Both the position numbers and the translations under genes were made by a program. From contig NZ_QQWG01000009.1 of the NCBI RefSeq assembly GCF_003863355.1, positions 109,460 through 173,459 of the forward strand: DNA of 64,000 nt, given 5' to 3'. Position 1 is the first letter of the stretch. Every line of letters starts with the position of its first letter. The notes below the pieces were generated by a model. That model ran no database searches, was not told where the DNA came from, and saw only the letters and a list, made by a program, of their open reading frames with translations. Below, piece after piece: positions 1 through 10,581 of this stretch. Source of the stretch: Ancylomarina euxina (GTDB lineage: Bacteria; Bacteroidota; Bacteroidia; Bacteroidales; Marinifilaceae).

Positions 1-976
<976 letters not shown>

Positions 977-1059
977 CTAAATAATACTTAAAAGTTCTTA
1001 AAATTTGTTTTCATTGATATATTATCAGAGATCAGACTTTAGGCTTTTAAATTAGGCTA

Positions 1060-1067
1060 CAAAAGTA
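1060..1067 (-). promoter_or_regulatory. Promoter -7 box for proS
   Basis: TACTTTTG on the minus strand fits the Bacteroidota -7 consensus TAnnTTTG and lies about 115 bp upstream of the proS start. No convincing -33 TTTG is visible at the usual 19-21 bp spacing. Confidence 0.45.
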
Positions 1068-1226
1068 TAAAATATTATTAGATAATCATATTGAAGGCTA
1101 GACATGAAACTTAGGTGATTGAATAATTATTAAACACATTTTAGGCTCGATTTTTGTCCTTGTCTAAACAGGTTAATAATCCAATCAGATAAATTACATC
1201 AAAGCTAAACCTTAAATCATATCCAG

Positions 1227-2666
1227 ATGAAAGCTTACTTCAAATTACTAATCGTTCCCTTGCTTATAGCAACGGCTTGTTCTCCCTCATATGTGGGAAC
1301 ATCGGCATTTCAGGATGACATTTATTATGTTCCTGGAGAAGAAACATTAATCGATAAGGAAATGGCAGTCTATACGACTCATGCCGAGAAAAAAGAACCT
1401 ATTATCGAACAAACTATAAAGACTGAGCCTACATCTAAGGCTACTTTTAGCGATGATAGAGAATTTCAACTGATTCAAGAGCAGTATCGTCAGATGCTTG
1501 CAAATGACTCTATCGAAAGCATTGACACAACCTACTACAACGAAGAAGAAGGGTATTATATCAATGAATTTAAAGGTAGTGACTACGATCGCGAAGAGGC
1601 TGAAAGGCTAAGACAATGGTATCCACAAGGATTTGGCTACTACGACAACAGTGGTTATAATATGGCTATGTGGCTAGCCGGTGATCCAGATTGGAATGTT
1701 TATGTTGATGGAGACAACGTATGGTGGACACCTACTTGGACTAACTTTGGTTACTACAACTCATTCAATTTCTCGCCTGCACGTTATGGTCGAACTTTTG
1801 CTTATAACTATTCCCCTTACTGCGGCTCTAACTTCGGTTTTGGTTTAGGATTTGGTTTCTACGACGATTTCTACTGGTCATTAAATTTTGGATGGGGACA
1901 CTCTTATTATAACAATTATCCATACTACGGAAATAGCTGTTATCCATACTACGGACATAATTATCACCATGGTAATTACTACGGTTCAGGATATTCAAAC
2001 AACTATTACGGACATAGATCTTCTATGGGATCAAAAGCTGGCACTAATAGAGCATACACGAATAGGCGTTCTGCAACAATAACAGATGGTACTGTAAGCA
2101 GAGTTAATCGCTCAGCTGGTTACACCAAATCAGGGACTACAACTCGTCGCTCTGCTGCTACTGCTCAAGATGCAATTAGAAGAAGTACTGCAGCTCAGAA
2201 ATATGGTACTAGAAACAATAGAAGTTCATATAGCAATCGTGTAGGAACAAGTACTAGACGTACCAATACAACGGGAACTGTTAAACGTTCAAACTATCAG
2301 GGTACTACAACTCGATATGGGACACAGAACCGTTCAACTTATCAAGGAACAAAAAGCGGTACTACAACTAGAAGAAGAACAAGTAACTATACAAAGCCTC
2401 AAAGTAATTCACGTCCATCGTATAATAACTCTGGAACAAAACGATCGACTAATATGAGAGGAACTAGTACTAGAACATCTAATTACAGTAAAGTTAAGAG
2501 CACTCCAAGCTATAACAGAAGTTCAACAAAAAGCTCTTCTAGCTCATATAGAGCTCCAAGTTCATCTTCGTCACGCTCTTCAGGAGCTGTTCGTTCATCA
2601 AGTTCATCTTCTCGTTCTTCAAATAGTGGAAACCGCTCAAGTGGAAGCACAACTAGAAGAAGATAA
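1227..2666 (+). CDS. Putative lipoprotein with Tyr/Gly-rich core and Ser/Thr/Arg-rich tail
   Basis: I do not recognise this 479-residue protein. Residues 1-18 form a lipoprotein signal ending in a lipobox-like ATAC, so the mature protein probably starts at Cys18 and is membrane-anchored. Residues about 60-125 are acidic. Residues about 130-260 are very rich in Tyr, Gly, Asn, Trp and His (for example DGDNVWWTPTW). From about 270 to the end the chain is low-complexity Ser/Thr/Arg/Gly with many RRS and TTRR units, strongly basic and probably disordered. It is followed 62 bp later by an outer membrane protein gene on the same strand, so the two may be co-transcribed. A structural or surface-exposed role is possible but is only inference. 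Confidence 0.75.
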   Translation: MKAYFKLLIVPLLIATACSPSYVGTSAFQDDIYYVPGEETLIDKEMAVYTTHAEKKEPIIEQTIKTEPTSKATFSDDREFQLIQEQYRQMLANDSIESIDTTYYNEEEGYYINEFKGSDYDREEAERLRQWYPQGFGYYDNSGYNMAMWLAGDPDWNVYVDGDNVWWTPTWTNFGYYNSFNFSPARYGRTFAYNYSPYCGSNFGFGLGFGFYDDFYWSLNFGWGHSYYNNYPYYGNSCYPYYGHNYHHGNYYGSGYSNNYYGHRSSMGSKAGTNRAYTNRRSATITDGTVSRVNRSAGYTKSGTTTRRSAATAQDAIRRSTAAQKYGTRNNRSSYSNRVGTSTRRTNTTGTVKRSNYQGTTTRYGTQNRSTYQGTKSGTTTRRRTSNYTKPQSNSRPSYNNSGTKRSTNMRGTSTRTSNYSKVKSTPSYNRSSTKSSSSSYRAPSSSSSRSSGAVRSSSSSSRSSNSGNRSSGSTTRRR

Positions 2667-2728
2667 ACCGCTACTTGAATCTGGATATTGATTAACTAAA
2701 TTTTTCTTAACCTGCTATTTAAATACAC

Positions 2729-4228
2729 ATGACTATGAAAAGATATATCACTTTATTATTCCTTACAGTCTTTTCAGGAATATTATACGCACAAACTGCA
2801 GATGATGCTCTGCGATATTCTCAGCAGTTCTACACAGGAACAGCACGATCAACAGCCATGGGTGGCGCCTTTGGAGCTCTAGGAGGAGATTTCTCTAGTA
2901 TTGGTATAAACCCAGCTGGCCTTGGAGTCTACCAAAGCTCTGAGTTCACCTTCACGCCTACCATGGAAATGAGAAAGAGTACAAGCGGCAACCTTAGTGA
3001 TGACAAATTCACTTTTGGAATCAGCAATATTGGTTACGTCGCCACTATGAAGCCAAGAATAACTTCTGAAGATGGCTGGCAGAATTTCAATTTTGGGATT
3101 GGCTACAATCGGATCAATAACTTTAGAAAATCTTCAATCTCTCAAATCCTAAATTCTGAATCAAGCATGCTGGATGTGTTTGAAACAAATGCAGATGGTT
3201 TATCAGCAAATCAGTTAAATTCAATGACTGAAAATTTAGCGTATGAAACTTACTTATTGAATCCACAAGATGAAAACCCCCTAGATTATGATCTACCTAT
3301 TTTTCCTGGAGAAAAAATGAATCAAAGAAAAACGGTAGAAGAAAGAGGTCATTTGGGTGAATTTAATATTGCTTTTGGAGCCAACTATGCTCATAAATTA
3401 TACATAGGAGCTTCACTTGGTATTCAAAGTATTAATTACAAATCAACAGCTCGTTTTACTGAAAGTACACTAACAAACAGTGCTTCGGATTTGAATAATT
3501 ATTATTTTGAAGAATATGTAAAAACAACAGGTGTCGGTGCTAATCTTAAGATTGGTATGATTTACAAGCCAAATCAAAATATCAGATTAGGCGCTTCATT
3601 ACATACACCAACATTCTTCTCAATGGAAGATGAATTCCAAAACAGAATGGCTTCACATTTTAAAACTGAAGATGATGATGGGTATTCAAATTATGCAGAC
3701 AAAACTAGATTATCAAGCTACACCTATGACTATAGAACACCTATGAAATTCACATTAAGTGGTGCCGTAGTTCTTTCTAAAAAAGCAATTCTTAGTCTTG
3801 ATTACGAATTTGTAGATTACTCAAATGCCAAATTTTCTGATGGACAAGATGATTTTGATTTCAATGGAACCACAGAAGCTCCTGAGGCGAATGATATCAT
3901 TAAATCATCCTATGAAAGTGTTGGGAACCTAAGAGCTGGTTTAGAATATCGAGTTTCATCCGCTTTAAGCTTACGAGGTGGGTTTGCAAATTATGGAGAC
4001 CCATATAAAGCTAGCTCAATAGATGAGTCATACAATATTTACTCTGCTGGTTTCGGTATTCGTCAAGGCAATTTCTTCTTCGATGCGGCTTATAGCTATT
4101 CAGATAAGGATGAATCATACATATACTATAGTACTCCCACTGCTGATGGCGATTTAATTTCATCAGGAAAAGTTGACCTTCAAGATAAAAATCATCAAGT
4201 TCGATTAACTTTTGGCTTCAAATTTTAA
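2729..4228 (+). CDS. Outer membrane beta-barrel protein, OmpP1/FadL/TodX-like
   Basis: This 499-residue protein has an N-terminal Sec signal (MTMKRYITLLFLTVFSGILY, cleavage after about residue 21). It is followed by the RSTAMGGAFGALGGDFSSIG segment and INPAGLGVY, the N-terminal signature of FadL-family porins, whose members carry hydrophobic substrates across the outer membrane. The rest alternates short beta strands with polar loops and ends in phenylalanine (TFGFKF), as outer membrane barrels do. Bacteroidota members are often labelled hemin receptor without evidence. A second ATG two codons in (2735) is an equally possible start. The substrate cannot be read from sequence. Confidence 0.85.
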   Translation: MTMKRYITLLFLTVFSGILYAQTADDALRYSQQFYTGTARSTAMGGAFGALGGDFSSIGINPAGLGVYQSSEFTFTPTMEMRKSTSGNLSDDKFTFGISNIGYVATMKPRITSEDGWQNFNFGIGYNRINNFRKSSISQILNSESSMLDVFETNADGLSANQLNSMTENLAYETYLLNPQDENPLDYDLPIFPGEKMNQRKTVEERGHLGEFNIAFGANYAHKLYIGASLGIQSINYKSTARFTESTLTNSASDLNNYYFEEYVKTTGVGANLKIGMIYKPNQNIRLGASLHTPTFFSMEDEFQNRMASHFKTEDDDGYSNYADKTRLSSYTYDYRTPMKFTLSGAVVLSKKAILSLDYEFVDYSNAKFSDGQDDFDFNGTTEAPEANDIIKSSYESVGNLRAGLEYRVSSALSLRGGFANYGDPYKASSIDESYNIYSAGFGIRQGNFFFDAAYSYSDKDESYIYYSTPTADGDLISSGKVDLQDKNHQVRLTFGFKF

Positions 4229-4236
4229 CTTCATTG

Positions 4237-4261
4237 AAAAATGTTTGCTTTAAACATTTTT
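4237..4261 (+). terminator. Weak AT-rich hairpin after the FadL-like gene
   Basis: AAAATGTTT and AAACATTTT arms flank a short loop 9 bp after the stop codon. The stem contains little GC, so termination strength is uncertain. Confidence 0.4.
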
Positions 4262-4527
4262 ACTGCGACACAAGATGCTCTACTAAACAAATATTTAAAT
4301 CGTTTTGAGCTTCGAAAAAAATGCCATAAAAAGCTATAGTTATCGGCACAAAAAAAACATAGTGTAGTTTTGGTCAAAACATAAGCATGTTTTCACAGCC
4401 CCTATATAAATACTGATTATTAACATGTTGAGCACACTAAAAAAAAACCTAATTTCATGCCTAAAACAATGTAGCTATCTAAGAAAACATCGTAGGATAT
4501 TTCAATTTAAACGACATTTAATGCGAC
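4262..4527. other. Intergenic region without a visible gene
   Basis: This is an AT-rich stretch between convergent genes (the FadL-like gene on plus, cysN on minus). I see no ORF of credible composition, no RNA gene and no repeat in it. Confidence 0.5.
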
Positions 4528-4530
4528 AAA

Positions 4531-4558
4531 AAAAAAGCTCCCGATGGGAGCTTTTTTT
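4531..4558 (-). terminator. Intrinsic terminator of the cysC-cysD-cysN operon
   Basis: AGCTCCC-gat-GGGAGCT is a perfect 7-bp stem with T/A tracts on both sides, 20 bp past the cysN stop. It can act in both directions. Confidence 0.85.
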
Positions 4559-4578
4559 ATTCTATATCTAAACCAGAT

Positions 4579-5850
4579 TTATCTAATCATACCTGCAGCA
4601 ACAGTTTCGTTAGTTGCTTCATCAATTAAAATAAAACTACCTGTATTGCGATTTTTATTATACGAATCGAAAAACAAAGGTTTAGCCGTTTTAAGCTTCA
4701 ATGAAGCGATATCATTTAATCCAATAGTTTTATCATCCGTCATTTCTTCCAAAGTATTAATATCAACTTTGAAGTTTACATTACGCACCATACAACGTGT
4801 TTCGTTTGAAGTATGCTTAATGGTATATTTACCTCCCTGTATCATAGGACGTTCATTCATCCAACAAACCATAGCATCGAACTCTTGCTCCATTCTTGGA
4901 ACATTGTCAGCGGCTACAATCATATCTCCTCGTGATGTATCAATTTCATCATTCAATCTTAAAGTTACAGATTGAGGCGTAAAAGCGATATCCAACTCAC
5001 CATTTAGAGTATCAATTGCTTTAATTGTTGTTTCCCTGCCAGAAGGCAACACCTTAACCTTATCACCTGGTTTGAATATGCCACTAGCTACACGACCAGC
5101 GAATCCACGGTAATCGTGAAACTCATCACTCTGAGGGCGAATTACATATTGAACTGGGAAACGAGCATCTTTATGATTTCTATCGTCAAGTATTTCAATC
5201 GTCTCCAATAAAGTCAATAAGGTCTCACCCTTATACCAATCCATATTTTCAGAAGCATCAACCACATTATCTCCAAATTTGGCTGAAATAGGAATAAAGC
5301 GAACATCTTTAATATTCAATTTATCAGCAACTTTTTGATATTCGTTCTTAATGTTTTCATAGGTCTCCTCAGAATACCCCATCAAGTCCATCTTATTGAT
5401 ACATACAATAAGGTGAGGAATTTGCAATAAATTAGCAATATATGAATGACGAAGAGTTTGCTCAATAACACCATGACGAGCATCAACCAAAATAAGAGCA
5501 CAGTTGGCTGTAGAAGCTCCTGTTACCATATTTCGTGTGTACTGAATATGACCTGGCGTATCAGCTATAATAAATTTACGCTTTGGAGTCGCGAAGTAAC
5601 GGTAAGCCACATCAATGGTGATGCCCTGCTCACGCTCGGCTCTTAAACCATCGGTAAGTAAAGCAAGATCAACCTCGGTGTCGCCACGCTTTTTGCTAGA
5701 AATCTCGATAGCTTCCATTTGATCTTCAAAAATGGCTTTACTATCGTATAACAAACGACCAATTAGGGTACTTTTACCATCATCCACACTACCAGCAGTG
5801 GTGAAACGTAAAAGCTCCATATCTAAATATCCTGATGTTTTATCTGACAT
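4579..5850 (-). CDS. cysN: Sulfate adenylyltransferase subunit 1 (GTPase subunit)
   Basis: CysN is the GTPase that drives ATP sulfurylase, which makes adenosine 5'-phosphosulfate (APS) from sulfate and ATP with CysD. All GTPase motifs are present: P-loop GSVDDGKS (20-27), DTPGH (97-101) and NKMD (152-155), followed by EF-Tu-like beta-barrel domains. At 423 residues it is the non-fused form; CysC is a separate gene upstream. The order on the minus strand is cysC-cysD-cysN, with cysN last and ending at a strong terminator. No sulfite reductase or APS/PAPS reductase gene is in the window, so the fate of the activated sulfate cannot be read here. Confidence 0.97.
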   Translation of the reverse strand: MSDKTSGYLDMELLRFTTAGSVDDGKSTLIGRLLYDSKAIFEDQMEAIEISSKKRGDTEVDLALLTDGLRAEREQGITIDVAYRYFATPKRKFIIADTPGHIQYTRNMVTGASTANCALILVDARHGVIEQTLRHSYIANLLQIPHLIVCINKMDLMGYSEETYENIKNEYQKVADKLNIKDVRFIPISAKFGDNVVDASENMDWYKGETLLTLLETIEILDDRNHKDARFPVQYVIRPQSDEFHDYRGFAGRVASGIFKPGDKVKVLPSGRETTIKAIDTLNGELDIAFTPQSVTLRLNDEIDTSRGDMIVAADNVPRMEQEFDAMVCWMNERPMIQGGKYTIKHTSNETRCMVRNVNFKVDINTLEEMTDDKTIGLNDIASLKLKTAKPLFFDSYNKNRNTGSFILIDEATNETVAAGMIR

Positions 5851-5958
5851 ATTTATTTCTTTTTATTCTAGATTCATAAACGAGAAATTAATCTCTAATC
5901 TATTTCTTGATTCAAATACATTCAGTACTTGAAATAATATTTAAAGCTTTGAAGTGGC

Positions 5959-6864
5959 TTAAAAATACCCTTCTTTTTTACGATCTTCCATGGCAGCTTC
6001 AGAACGCTTATCATCATGACGTGTACCACGTTCTGTCGTTCTTGTAGCAGCTACTTCTTCAATAATATCTTCAAGAGTATTTGCTTCTGACTCAACAGCT
6101 CCAGTACAAGTTGCATCACCAATCGTTCTAAAGCGAACGATTCTTTTCTCTACTTTTTCAGAATCACGCATTGGAATACAATCAGAAACTGATAATAAAT
6201 TACCATGACGCACAAAAACTTCACGCTCATGAGAGAAATAGATATTAGGGATATCAATATTTTCTAAATAGATATATTGCCACACATCCATCTCAGTCCA
6301 ATTTGAAATTGGGAAAACCCTAAAGTGCTCCCCCATATTCTTTTTACCATTGAAAAGGTTCCAAAGCTCAGGCCTTTGATTTTTTGGATCCCATTGTCCA
6401 AACTCATCACGGTGAGAGAAAAAACGTTCTTTTGCTCTAGCTTTCTCTTCGTCACGACGACCTCCACCCATAGCACAATCTACTTGCAACTCCTCAAGTC
6501 CATCAAGTAGAGTTACAGTTTGTAGCTTGTTTCTACTTGCATCAAAACCTGTTTCCTCGATAGCTTTTCCTTGATCTATAGAATCCTGAACGTAACGTAC
6601 AATCAAACGAGTACCTGTCTCTTCCATCAATCTATCACGAAATTCAATTGTCTCTGGGAAATTGTGGCCTGTATCAACATGCATTAATGCAAAAGGTACT
6701 TTTGCAGGTGCAAAAGCTTTTCTTGCTAAATGAAACATGATAATAGAATCCTTTCCTCCCGAAAATAACATTACGGGATTCTCGAATTGAGCTGCAACTT
6801 CACGAATCACATAAATCGATTCAGCTTCCAGTTCTCTTAAGTGATTTATATTGTATTCATTCAT
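5959..6864 (-). CDS. cysD: Sulfate adenylyltransferase subunit 2
   Basis: CysD is the catalytic half of ATP sulfurylase and belongs to the PP-loop ATP pyrophosphatase family. SGGKDS at residues 35-40 is the PP-loop that binds ATP. The protein has the usual length (301 residues) and ends in the family-typical basic tail DRKKEGYF. It sits between cysC (75 bp upstream) and cysN (108 bp downstream) on the same strand, so the three are probably one transcript. It would act in the cytoplasm as a heterodimer with CysN. Nothing is missing or truncated. Confidence 0.97.
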   Translation of the reverse strand: MNEYNINHLRELEAESIYVIREVAAQFENPVMLFSGGKDSIIMFHLARKAFAPAKVPFALMHVDTGHNFPETIEFRDRLMEETGTRLIVRYVQDSIDQGKAIEETGFDASRNKLQTVTLLDGLEELQVDCAMGGGRRDEEKARAKERFFSHRDEFGQWDPKNQRPELWNLFNGKKNMGEHFRVFPISNWTEMDVWQYIYLENIDIPNIYFSHEREVFVRHGNLLSVSDCIPMRDSEKVEKRIVRFRTIGDATCTGAVESEANTLEDIIEEVAATRTTERGTRHDDKRSEAAMEDRKKEGYF

Positions 6865-6939
6865 TCGAAAAAATTTTATTTACTTTTCTGTGATCAAACC
6901 CGATCACTAGTATCTTGTATTTTATATTCTCTAATTTAA

Positions 6940-7548
6940 CTATGCCTGCTTTATATCAGATAGAATAGCATCAACCAAACATTTTACAGATTCTTCAATT
7001 GATATATCTGCCGTTTTAATTTCCAAGAAAGCATTTTCGGGGGCTTCAAAAGGTGCGTCCAAACCTGTAAAGTTTTTAATCTCACCATTGCGAGCTTTTT
7101 TATATAAGCCTTTTACATCCCTCTTCTCACACTCTTCGTACGATGCATTAACGTAGATCTCTCTAAAATCATCATCACCTATAATCTCTTTAGCCTGTTC
7201 TCTTATCGCAAGAGTAGGGCTAACAAAGCAATTTATTGTAATGATTCCACAATTAACAAACAGCTTTGAAACTTCGGCAATACGACGAATATTCTCTGTT
7301 CTATCCTCTTCAGAAAAACCTAGATTTTTATTAATACCTGTTCTAATGTTATCCCCATCCAGAATTTGAGTTAAAAACCCTCTTTTCTGAAGTGCCTTTT
7401 CTAATCCAATTGCGATAGTTGTTTTTCCAGATCCAGAGAGTCCTGTCATCCAAATAACACGAGCTTTTTGATTTAAAATTTGTTCCTTCTCTTCTCGACC
7501 AACAATTCGATCGAAAACTGGATGTATATTAGTTGCTTTACTGATCAT
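6940..7548 (-). CDS. cysC: Adenylylsulfate kinase
   Basis: CysC phosphorylates APS to PAPS, the donor for sulfation and, in some bacteria, for reduction. Walker A is GLSGSGKT (36-43), and the DGDNIR motif that contacts APS follows at about 69-74. The protein is 202 residues, close to the family length. It is the first gene of the cysC-cysD-cysN operon, preceded by a leader of roughly 170 nt and a -7 box at 7725-7732. The presence of CysC shows that PAPS is made. Whether it feeds assimilation or sulfation is not shown by the neighbours. Confidence 0.96.
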   Translation of the reverse strand: MISKATNIHPVFDRIVGREEKEQILNQKARVIWMTGLSGSGKTTIAIGLEKALQKRGFLTQILDGDNIRTGINKNLGFSEEDRTENIRRIAEVSKLFVNCGIITINCFVSPTLAIREQAKEIIGDDDFREIYVNASYEECEKRDVKGLYKKARNGEIKNFTGLDAPFEAPENAFLEIKTADISIEESVKCLVDAILSDIKQA

Positions 7549-7724
7549 TAATCTGTTTTATATGAATCGAATCAGCTATTATTAAACTTTTTGCCATGAT
7601 AGAATCGAACTAACTATACGATTTCAATCACCCATTCAGCAGTAGCTGATGAAGAGTTCCCAATTTCTTAATTTATGAAAGATTTTAATCAATTTTAGAT
7701 TGAGTCCTTCCGAAAAATCAGACA
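7549..7724 (-). other. Long 5' leader of the cysCDN operon
   Basis: About 170 nt separate the predicted transcription start from cysC. A small hairpin TCAGC-AGTA-GCTGA occurs at about 7637-7650. I do not recognise a known riboswitch class here; a SAM-I-type core is not present. The leader could still carry sulfur control. Confidence 0.35.
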
Positions 7725-7732
7725 CAAATGTA
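7725..7732 (-). promoter_or_regulatory. Promoter -7 box for cysCDN
   Basis: The minus strand reads TACATTTG, an exact TAnnTTTG match, about 177 bp upstream of the cysC start. No clear -33 TTTG is seen. Confidence 0.55.
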
Positions 7733-7860
7733 CAATTTCTAAGATGATTATAAAAATTTTAGACTAGGAATACACAAGCAAGATTCTACAGTAAAAAAAG
7801 AAGCATGTATCCTTTATTTAAAATAAAGTAATATAGGCTCAAAGACTTGAATAATAAGTA

Positions 7861-7891
7861 TAAAAAAAGCCCCCTACAAAGGGAGCTTTTA
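7861..7891 (-). terminator. Intrinsic terminator of fabI
   Basis: On the minus strand AGCTCCC-tttgta-GGGGGCT forms a 7-bp stem (one G-U pair) followed by a T run, 24 bp past the fabI stop. Confidence 0.8.
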
Positions 7892-7914
7892 AAATTATTA
7901 GCTAGATGATTTGA

Positions 7915-8754
7915 CTATTTACAGTCACATTTCTCATCAAAACTCTTATTATACTGTTGCATAGCTCTGTAACTCATTCCCATATTTGAAAATCCACCAT
8001 CATGGAATAAATTCTGCATGGTTACTTTTCGAGTTAGATCTGAAAATAGAGTGATACAATAATTTGCACATTCCTGAGCAGAGGCATTTCCCAGTGGGGA
8101 CATACGCTCAGAGAAATCAATCAGCTTATCAAAACCTTTTACACCACTACCAGCAGTCGTCATCGTAGGTGATTGTGAGATCGTATTCACTCGAACGCTT
8201 TTCTCACGACCATAGATGTAACCAAAACTACGTGCAATAGATTCCAACATGGCTTTTGCATCGGCCATATCATTGTATTCGTACATCGTTCTTTGAGCTG
8301 CTGCATAAGATAAGGCAACAATTGATCCGTATTCGGCAACGACATCCATTTCTTTAGCTTTCTGAATCACTTTGTGGAAAGAGATAGCCGAAACATCAAG
8401 TGTTTTCTTTAAGTATTCATAGTTCAATTCATCGTATGAATTTCCTTTACGAACATTTGGTGACATCCCAATAGAGTGTAGAATGAAATCAACAGGACCT
8501 CCTAAAAGCTCCATAGATTCCTTATACAAATTCTCCAAATCCTCAGGATTAGTTGCATCAGCAGCAATAACATGTGCATTACATTTTTTTGCTAGCTCAT
8601 CAATAGTTCCCATACGAATGGAAACGGGTGTATTTGTTAAGACGATCTCAGCACCTTCTTCAACAGCCAATTCAGCAACTTTCCATGCGATTGACATTTC
8701 GTTTAAGGCACCAAAGATGATTCCTTTTTTTCCTTTTAATAAGTTATAAGACAT
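7915..8754 (-). CDS. fabI: Enoyl-[acyl-carrier-protein] reductase (NADH)
   Basis: FabI catalyses the last reduction of each fatty acid elongation cycle in the cytoplasm. This 279-residue protein has the atypical short-chain dehydrogenase Rossmann start (KKGIIFGALNEMSIAWKVAE). Its catalytic Tyr-x6-Lys is YNDMADAK at residues 160-167. The SQSPTMTTAGSGVKGFD stretch near 195 is typical of Bacteroidota FabI. It appears monocistronic: a promoter lies at 8783-8816 upstream and a terminator directly downstream. It is the target class of triclosan-like inhibitors, but nothing in the sequence predicts sensitivity. Confidence 0.95.
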   Translation of the reverse strand: MSYNLLKGKKGIIFGALNEMSIAWKVAELAVEEGAEIVLTNTPVSIRMGTIDELAKKCNAHVIAADATNPEDLENLYKESMELLGGPVDFILHSIGMSPNVRKGNSYDELNYEYLKKTLDVSAISFHKVIQKAKEMDVVAEYGSIVALSYAAAQRTMYEYNDMADAKAMLESIARSFGYIYGREKSVRVNTISQSPTMTTAGSGVKGFDKLIDFSERMSPLGNASAQECANYCITLFSDLTRKVTMQNLFHDGGFSNMGMSYRAMQQYNKSFDEKCDCK

Positions 8755-8782
8755 AATTTGAAATTTTCAATTTTATCAGCTA

Positions 8783-8816
8783 CAAATTTAACCAATATTA
8801 TTTAGAATAAATCAAA
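8783..8816 (-). promoter_or_regulatory. Promoter of fabI
   Basis: Minus-strand TAAATTTG (8783-8790) is an exact -7 match, with TTTG at 8813-8816. The 22 bp between them is slightly longer than the usual 19-21. The start codon is about 28 bp downstream. Confidence 0.6.
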
Positions 8817-8872
8817 AAAAGATCATTTATTAAGACTGAATAAATTCGTTAATCAAACACCTTCCCACTGAT

Positions 8873-10528
8873 CTATCTATATAGCAAGACTTTAGCATTT
8901 TCCATAGCAGCTTGAGTCATGTCAGCTCCACTAAGCATCTTGGCTAACTCTTCAATACGGCTTTCACTATCCAAAAGGACTATATTTGAGTAAGTTTCCA
9001 ACTCATCATCAGCCTTATAAACTTTATAATGATAATTTCCTTTACTTGCAATCTGTGGTAAATGAGTAATACTGATTACCTGAATATTTTCAGCCATATC
9101 ACGCATAACGACTCCCATTTTATCTGCAATCTCTCCAGAAACACCAGTGTCAATTTCATCAAAGACAATAGATGGCAAGGCTGTAGAAGCTGAGATTAAA
9201 TATTTAATACTCAACATTAATCGCGACATTTCTCCACCTGAAGCAACTTTTGAAATTTCTTCAAGCTGTCCATTCTTATTTGCAGAGAATAAAATTCGTA
9301 TTAAATCCTTCCCTAAATACTGAAATTCTTCAGCAATACTTTGTTCGAAGTTAATTTTAGCATGAGGCATCCCCAACTGAATCAGTTGAGATTCCAAAGC
9401 TTTTTCAATATCTGGAATCACAGACCTCCTACTCTTACTGAGCTTTTCAGATACCTTCACAAGATTTAATTCCTGCTTCTGCAATTGCTCCTTTAATTCT
9501 TCAATCAAATCATCACTGGATGAAATATCCTGAACTTTCTGATCCAAGTCTTCACGTATCTTAATTAATTCCTCAACAGACTCTACGCGGTGTTTTTGCT
9601 GAAAACTATAAATAGTATCTAGTCTTTCATTGAGAAAAGAAATCCTAGATGGATCGAACTCCATCGATTCATAACTCCTTTCAAGTTCAGAGGCCAAGTC
9701 TTGCAATTCAATACATGAGCTTTCAAAACGCTCGTAAAAATTCTCCCCATCAGAAAAAACATTCTGCACTTGACCAATGGCTGAACGAGCCTCTTTCAAT
9801 AAAGAAATAATTGCTACTTCGCCCTCACTTAACAGGTTTGATGCCTTAAATAAATTCGTTTTTATCTCTTCGGCATGGTTTAGAGTTTCAAGTTCTGATT
9901 CCATTTCAACTTGTTCTCCATCTACCAAATTTGCATCAAGCAATTGCTCCAATTGAAATTGATAGTAATCCAAATCAGATTTTTCTTTTAGAGCAATTTG
10001 TTCTTTACGATACAATTCTCTTTTGATATGCTGATAATTTTCAAACTGAACTTGATAATCATTCAACAATGAAGCATGTTGTGCATAAGTATCTACAATT
10101 CCCATTTGATACTCAGAGTCACCTAAAGATAAATTTTGGTTCTGAGAATGAATATCGATTAGCCTAAGCCCCAACTCTTTTAAAAGCTTGACACTAACAG
10201 GTGAATCGTTTACGAAAGCACGAGTTTTACCATTAGGTAAAATTTCACGTCGTAAAATTGTTTCTTCCTCATATTCCATTTCAGCATCAGCAAAGAACTT
10301 TTGCAGGTGATACTTTGAAATATTAAAATGAGCCTCTACAACACATTTAAGGTCTTTATCTTTAAGGATATTCGTTTCTGGTCGTTGACCTAAAACCAAG
10401 CCCAAAGCACCTAGTAAAATAGATTTACCAGATCCTGTCTCACCTGTTATAATCGAAAATCCGTTATTGAAATCAATCTCAATCTGATTGATTAGAGTAT
10501 AGTTTCGTATAGCTAAGGATTGAAGCAT
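8873..10528 (-). CDS. recN: DNA repair protein RecN
   Basis: RecN is an SMC-like ATPase acting in double-strand break repair. Walker A is GETGSGKS (29-36). A long coiled-coil region covers about 150-370. The ABC signature ASGGEMSRLMLSIK is near 425, with Walker B IVFDEIDTGVSG soon after. Length 551 fits the family. It is the last gene of the bamD-rpoZ-coaBC-porD-recN block, an order I recall from other Bacteroidota, and starts 53 bp after porD. No SOS box is apparent, and no terminator is obvious before fabI. Confidence 0.96.
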   Translation of the reverse strand: MLQSLAIRNYTLINQIEIDFNNGFSIITGETGSGKSILLGALGLVLGQRPETNILKDKDLKCVVEAHFNISKYHLQKFFADAEMEYEEETILRREILPNGKTRAFVNDSPVSVKLLKELGLRLIDIHSQNQNLSLGDSEYQMGIVDTYAQHASLLNDYQVQFENYQHIKRELYRKEQIALKEKSDLDYYQFQLEQLLDANLVDGEQVEMESELETLNHAEEIKTNLFKASNLLSEGEVAIISLLKEARSAIGQVQNVFSDGENFYERFESSCIELQDLASELERSYESMEFDPSRISFLNERLDTIYSFQQKHRVESVEELIKIREDLDQKVQDISSSDDLIEELKEQLQKQELNLVKVSEKLSKSRRSVIPDIEKALESQLIQLGMPHAKINFEQSIAEEFQYLGKDLIRILFSANKNGQLEEISKVASGGEMSRLMLSIKYLISASTALPSIVFDEIDTGVSGEIADKMGVVMRDMAENIQVISITHLPQIASKGNYHYKVYKADDELETYSNIVLLDSESRIEELAKMLSGADMTQAAMENAKVLLYR

Positions 10529-10581
10529 ATTATATTTAAAATATAAGTTTTAAAGCAATAATTGAAAAAAGATCTCTCCGC

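Noticed and set aside
4544..4975. 143-codon plus-strand ORF inside cysN
   Set aside because: It is an antisense shadow of a clear cysN reading frame and begins in the terminator.
7549..7724. SAM-type riboswitch in the cysCDN leader
   Set aside because: The conserved core of known SAM riboswitches is not visible; only a small hairpin is.
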